Assembly (NCBI GenBank): GCA_038496675.1
Contig: CM076663.1
Span: 18,695,290 to 18,759,289 of the forward strand
Reading direction: 5' to 3'
From: Rachycentron canadum
Taxonomy: Eukaryota > Chordata > Actinopteri > Carangiformes > Rachycentridae
Length of the DNA: 64,000 nucleotides
In this document: piece by piece, positions 59,720-64,000 of the stretch
Position numbering within the stretch: position 1 is the stretch's first letter
Layout: every line of letters begins with the position of its first letter
Notes under the pieces: generated by a model
What the model was told of the DNA's origin: nothing
What the model saw: only the letters and a program-made list of their open reading frames with translations
Databases searched by the model: none
Program-made: the position numbers and the translations under genes

Positions 59720-62260
59720 AATGAAAGAAGGGGGCAACTGAGGAAAACGAAGCAGAGATCTGAGTGTCTGCAGCAGTAAAGCACAACATAAACCAGAGCG
59801 ACGGAGACTTTAAGGCCCCTCATGCAGTGACCCCGAGTTACAATCCCAGTTTAAGTCTTTTTCATCAGTCTACAGTTTCTCCTCTTCATCTAAAATACAG
59901 CAAGTCTGAATTATGTCTTTATTATTGTGTAAGAGTTTGGATTACATACTACAAACACTGATACTGGACTGGCCATGAGATGTGTGCGTTTAGATTGAAG
60001 CATCCCAAAGGGAAACCTCCCAGCATGCAGTGGGGGTACTGGCAGGGTTGCTGTATCTGTGTTGTTGTGTTTGACACCATGAATAATGACTCAGGTCATT
60101 ATTCCACAACTGGTGGTGAAATTCAGCTCGTTTTCGTCCTGCAAAGTATTATGGGGGATTAGATTCTTCACCACCAGGATACTTTAACTCACAGTCTTAT
60201 TTTATATTATAAAAAAGGGAATATTATATATATATGTATATATATATATATTACAGTTTCCAACTCAGCTCAGTTCCCCTTGACTTGTACTTAACTAGTG
60301 TATCTTCCTGAATTAATCAGTTCTCACTCACCCAAACATGGAGTATAGCGGGTAAGAGAAATGGGGGACGAGAGAGTGAGTGGGGGTCTGCAGCTCATCC
60401 CAGCTCTGGGGCCCTCCAGGAGGTTAATCCAGTCCTACAGTGAGATAAAAACAGCTCCTGTCACGTCTGTGGACAACAGGACAGTCTGATAAATATAAAG
60501 AGTCTGCTCCACAACCCGCTTCAAACTGCAGAGTGCTCTTGAGCAAGGCAGTTAATCCCCTGCAGCTGGAGGACGGTTGTTGCATAACTGACACATGATC
60601 TTGACAGCTGAATTTATCTCCTGGCATCAGCAGAGGACGCCGTCATGATGGGAGTTTTCAATAAAGATTTGAAAATGTCCAGTTAGATTTTTGTCTGAAT
60701 GATTTAGTGCTTCTTTAGACTACCTGGAGTTGTGCTAATGACGATCATGTGAAAGGACTGAAAGCTCCAGAGCTGACTTTGTTTGAAACCAGAGAAGACC
60801 TCTGGGGAGAGCCCACAATTAGAAGTTAATGCTTTTCATAATTAATGTCTTTACAGTCAAATTAAATTTGTTGTTTTGTTAGAACTAAACCTGCAAACAC
60901 ACTGATGAGCTAAGAAAATGCTCCTGGGCCTCGATCATTACAAATGAAAGACTAACACGCTGGACAGGAAACGGGGGAAATGACTGAGTAAGCCTCCAGA
61001 AAAGTCCTTATACTCATTATATAAAGTAGCATTGAAAGTGGGAATAAAATCCACCCAGCAGAGTGTGTATCCTGCACTTTATATCATCGCCTGGACCTCA
61101 GCCACCAGTCCTCCAGTCTGATGAAGGGGTTTCTGAGGAAGTGAGGAAGAGCTGGTGATATCTCTGGTTAAGCTCATGACTTAACCATATTATTTTAACT
61201 GGCTTCTGTAATTGAGGTTTGGCCTTTGCTAAATTACTGGTAAATTATTTGCTTTTTCTTTGTCATCATAAAAAAAAAAAAAAAAAAAAAAAAATTAACA
61301 CCCCTTTTTTTTTTTTTCCAAAGATTAAAAACATATTGATGGAATGAAACCAAATCTTTCTCCAGAGAGATGTGAGTGATTAAAAAAGAAAATATAAAAG
61401 CTTTTATCAACTTCTGAATCATTAATGTTGTTTTGTGTTTTGCGTGTTTTTAAATGCGCTGATGTCATTTCCTCTTCCTGGAAGGCTTTTAAAGCTTTCC
61501 CACAGAGGACTTGAGGGCTTCGGCTTTTTTCTGTCTGAAATTAAACACCGCAAAACTGTCCACCGCCTCCCCAATACCACACACACATGTAAACGCACCG
61601 AAGAAGAGAAGCTCATCTCAGTGAGGAGTCGTATACGAAGACATCCAACTACAGTGTTCCACAAATGCAGCCATTTAAGAGTCTAAATAGCTCCACTAAT
61701 CAGCAGCGTCTGGATCTGTGGTCGCTCTATTTTTAGCTCCACAGTTCTCACATCATCATGTCGCTGCTCAGCCCACCTACAGAACTCCTAATACATTTCT
61801 GGAGAAGCTCAGAAAAAAAAAAAAAAAAAAACGCTTAATAATGGCAACTGCTTGTATTAGTCTCCATGGTAATGACAGTGAACTTACAGCATCATACAGG
61901 CCTGCACAGACACTGACAAATTTTCTCCAACAGCAGAGTCTGTCTACATGTGATCTGAAGAGGCAGCAGAGGAACCGGACGTGATGGGTGAGACGATTAA
62001 CTGACTGACGGCTGAGTGGATTCAAAACTCTAAATACTGGGCATAAATGACTTCCTCTCATCTGATCTGCACTGTGCATTGTGGGAAAAGGTGTCACACA
62101 TCATCCACGCGTCTATAACAGCAACAGCGACAAGGTATTTATAACATTTCCTCACAAGAATCAATCAATAAGATCAATACACACACAGTTTCATTATTCC
62201 AATAAATATGACACTGACTCTCAATGATCATTGTGTCCACACACGTTATTGATTAGAAAT
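59720..62260. other. between kcnk9 and the right-hand gene; later exons of that gene may be here
   Basis: AT-rich sequence with (TA)n at 60222-60251 and A/T runs at 61270-61318 and 61814-61831. Exons following 62270 of the minus-strand gene should fall here unless it spans kcnk9. A minus-strand piece ending at a donor-like sequence near 61888 has an open frame (WRKFVSVCAGLYDAV), but I could not link it by phase and acceptor. Confidence 0.35.
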
Positions 62261-62269
62261 GGTTCTTAC

Positions 62270-62422
62270 CAGCTTCCTCTTGGCCGCTTTCAGAGCATCT
62301 GCACCACTGGAGTTGTGAAGCGTGCTGACGAAGGTCATGTGATACGACCAAGAGCTCCAGAACATCTGCTCCCTCGTGGTGAGACTGCTGATGCGTCCAA
62401 CATCAGGGATGACCTTTGACCT
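62270..62422 (-). CDS. second coding exon of an unidentified minus-strand gene
   Basis: Exactly 51 codons, phase 0 at both ends. It runs from an acceptor with a long pyrimidine tract (TTTTTCTTCTTCTCCCCAG then AATAATTAG|AGG) to the donor AAGCTG|GTAAGA. A TAG ending at the acceptor would stop translation if the earlier CAG were used, so the later AG is chosen. The product segment includes REQMFWSSWSYHMTFVSTL, a Trp/Phe-rich stretch with an NSS glycosylation-type sequon, and ends KAAKRKL. It joins in frame to the exon at 62892. I do not recognise the family. A plus-strand frame also runs through here but lacks splice support. Confidence 0.55.
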
Positions 62423-62891
62423 CTAATTATTCTGGGGAGAAGAAGAAAAACAGAAACTCTAAACATCTACATTTCCTCATTTCCTGCCTATGAAGATCAT
62501 CTGCTGTGACTGAAAGCTACATCTGCTGATCAGCTGATGTTGCACTGCTAAAACTGTGCTGTCTGATGCTAATAACAAACAATAATAAACCAGTTATCAG
62601 TCAGTTCCTGGTAGAAAAACTGGAGGGAACAGCTAAAACATCATTTATGAAAACAGGAGCATAACTAATTGTTGCTGATTAGATTTTTATACCTAATACA
62701 TTTAATAGATCTTTTTATTATTATCCTATCATTGTGTTATCGACAAAAACACAGCAAAAGGTGAAGAAATCAGTTTCTAAGTTACAGTCCTGGAAATGAA
62801 GTCAGCTCAGTTTTCTGTTAAACTTTTCTCTTTGATTTAACCAAAATATTACAAATAAAGTAAAAGTGAAACAAAACCAATTTCAACTTAC
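62423..62891 (-). other. intron between the two coding exons of the right-hand gene
   Basis: 469 bases, AT-rich, with GT-AG ends; nothing else seen. Confidence 0.45.
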
Positions 62892-62972
62892 TATAATTTT
62901 ACCCGCTTTCTCTGAAGCATTCAACATAATCTTGTGGTCTTCATCCGTGGAAGGAGTTTCCTCAGTTGTCAT
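62892..62972 (-). CDS. first coding exon (start codon) of the unidentified right-hand gene
   Basis: Starts at an ATG (62972-62970) and encodes 27 residues, beginning MTTEETPSTDEDHK and ending SEKAGKII, up to a strong donor ATA|GTAAGT. An in-frame TGA lies just upstream, which supports this ATG as the start. The phase-0 donor matches the phase-0 acceptor at 62422 across a 469-bp intron. The first residues are acidic and probably disordered; the end looks helical. No signal peptide. With the next exon it gives the N-terminal 78 residues of a protein I cannot name. Confidence 0.5.
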
Positions 62973-62984
62973 GGAATCGGCTCA

Positions 62985-63565
62985 GCTGTCATCATGTGAC
63001 CCATGTGAGTATGGCCCTTTGGTCACTTGGTAACAGGTGGTTACAGACGCCTGCACTGGCTCCAGTTCACTAACTCTGACCCTCTCTAATGACCACTTGT
63101 CCTCATGTGAACACACTTGGCCCACATGAGCGCCACATGACAATGTGATGACAACTGAGCTACATCCATCCACTGATGAAAACCATGCGATGTGGGTGAA
63201 AGCCCGAACTGAGATCTTCAGTCAGAAATAAACGCCGACACGGAAAAATGTAAAGTTTCAGAGCTGAGCACAGTCAAATAAAAATACTGATGATCCAACA
63301 GAAAACATCTCACTGCTCAGAGAGACAGGTGAAACATTTAATACGATCTTCTCTGTCTAATTAACACTAGTTTTTACATCTCCTACACAGACTGACTAAT
63401 TATTTGTCACAATTCTTTAAATATGTGTGACTGGAAAACCACGAAATAGTTTGAATACCTTAATCTTTCATCCTCTGGTCTTCATCAGTGAATGACATTA
63501 AATTTTGGCTAAATATTTGATTCAAAGTCGATTCCTCATTCAAAAATGATGGAAATAGGTCATAT
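62985..63565. other. probable intron or leader of the right-hand gene, no coding seen
   Basis: AT-rich sequence between the ATG-bearing exon and the GC-richer block beyond 63.65 kb. A weak acceptor (ATGATGACAG|CTGAG) lies 13 bases before the ATG. Confidence 0.35.
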
Positions 63566-63570
63566 AGTAA

Positions 63571-63616
63571 ATGTATATCTATGTATATCTATATATAGAT
63601 ACATGGATATACATAT
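63571..63616. repeat. imperfect AT-rich palindrome
   Basis: Words atgtatatctatgtatatct on the left and agatacatggatatacatat on the right are near reverse complements around the perfect centre tctatatataga. It could extrude as a cruciform or derive from a short TA repeat. Confidence 0.7.
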
Positions 63617-63784
63617 CACATGTTAATGTGATTTTGTTTAAGTACCTAGGACGTGAGTACCAGCATGCACGTGCGCCGCCGTTCCTATGGTGACACGTGT
63701 ACATCCGTTAACCTTGCTCACGTTCGACTGAACAGTCTGACGTTGAGAACGTGACGCAGCGTCAGACAAACGTCCAGCTAATTG

Positions 63785-63798
63785 GCGTGACGTCACGC
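63785..63798. promoter_or_regulatory. CRE palindrome beside an inverted CCAAT box
   Basis: A 14-bp perfect palindrome GCGTGACGTCACGC contains the full cAMP-response element TGACGTCA, known to bind CREB/ATF factors. ATTGG (inverted CCAAT) ends one base into it (63781-63785). The surrounding 63650-63900 is CpG-rich with further ACGTG/ACGT words. This looks like a promoter core; which strand it serves is uncertain. Confidence 0.6.
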
Positions 63799-63851
63799 AG
63801 CAGGTGAACGGACGCAGGTCGTCTGTGGGTTGAACTGGTTCATCTACTCAC

Positions 63852-64000
63852 CTGCGTCGAGACAACGAAGCCACGGTGGAAACGTCCACGCAGAGGTCAA
63901 GCTAAGTTAAACCGGCCAGGCTATGAAAACGTGGCGAAGTTAACAGGCCGAGCTATGAAAAACTTATCAGAGCTAACAGTCCAGGCTAGGAAAACGAAGC
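63852..64000 (-). other. probable 5' untranslated exon of the right-hand gene (runs off window)
   Basis: On the minus strand a consensus donor, CGACGCAG|GTGAGTA, ends a GC-rich segment that contains no ATG. It would precede the coding exon at 62892. The start lies at or beyond the window edge. It rests on one splice signal and composition. Confidence 0.4.
63916..64000 (+). repeat. three imperfect 32-33-bp tandem units
   Basis: Units starting ccaggctatgaaaacg (63916), ccgagctatgaaaaac (63948) and ccaggctaggaaaacg (63981), each with 'taacag' near its end where complete. The array may continue past the window edge. It overlaps the putative untranslated exon. Confidence 0.65.

Noticed and set aside
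61422..61686. Overlapping 80-codon frames on both strands
   Set aside because: No phase-matched acceptor links either to the exon at 62270; coding character is weak.
1..64000. CRISPR arrays, operons, prophage or other prokaryotic systems
   Set aside because: No direct-repeat/spacer pattern, no ribosome-binding-site-led gene clusters; intron-containing vertebrate genes and teleost repeats explain the window.

Overview
This is a vertebrate nuclear window, almost certainly from a ray-finned (teleost) fish. The evidence is an AT-rich background full of dinucleotide microsatellites, relics of Tc1/mariner and L2-type elements, short dispersed repeats of kinds I recognise from other teleost genomes, GT-AG introns, and a clear fish orthologue of a vertebrate potassium channel gene. 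Nothing suggests prokaryotic, plasmid or viral coding: no operons, no CRISPR array.

The backbone is kcnk9 (TASK-3, a two-pore-domain K+ channel) on the minus strand. Coding exon 1 is at 57628-57910 and coding exon 2 at 19831-20714. They are separated by one phase-1 intron of about 36.9 kb and together give a 388-residue protein. A GC-rich, CpG-rich block at about 56.7-59.7 kb covers exon 1 and its upstream side and is the likely promoter region.

Two genes I could not name lie on either side, also on the minus strand. Left: a 363-residue-coding terminal exon (7094-8185) with a good acceptor and a polyA signal, plus a probable preceding exon (9452-9646). Right: the 5' end of a gene with a probable untranslated exon (63852-64000), a first coding exon (62892-62972) and a second coding exon (62270-62422). 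All joints tested are phase 0. A tentative fourth minus-strand 5' exon or promoter lies near 2.1-2.7 kb.

The rest is intergenic or intronic. It holds a decayed non-LTR retrotransposon (about 4.5 kb), a Tc1-like relic with both terminal inverted repeats (22501-23242), an L2-like LINE relic (44385-45392), four copies of a short inverted-repeat element family, two copies of a hairpin-bearing dispersed repeat (10.4-11.1 kb and 48.8-49.0 kb), and many simple repeats. Trinucleotide repeats sit close to both splice sites of the large kcnk9 intron.

Several features look like assembly artefacts rather than biology. There is a 369-N gap with a Nextera/Tn5 adapter remnant at its edge, a 394-bp tandem duplication joined through poly-G and a single N, and a single N inside a TCC minisatellite. 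I found no convincing new biological system. The best leads are the two unnamed genes and the repeat next to the kcnk9 exon 2 branch point.
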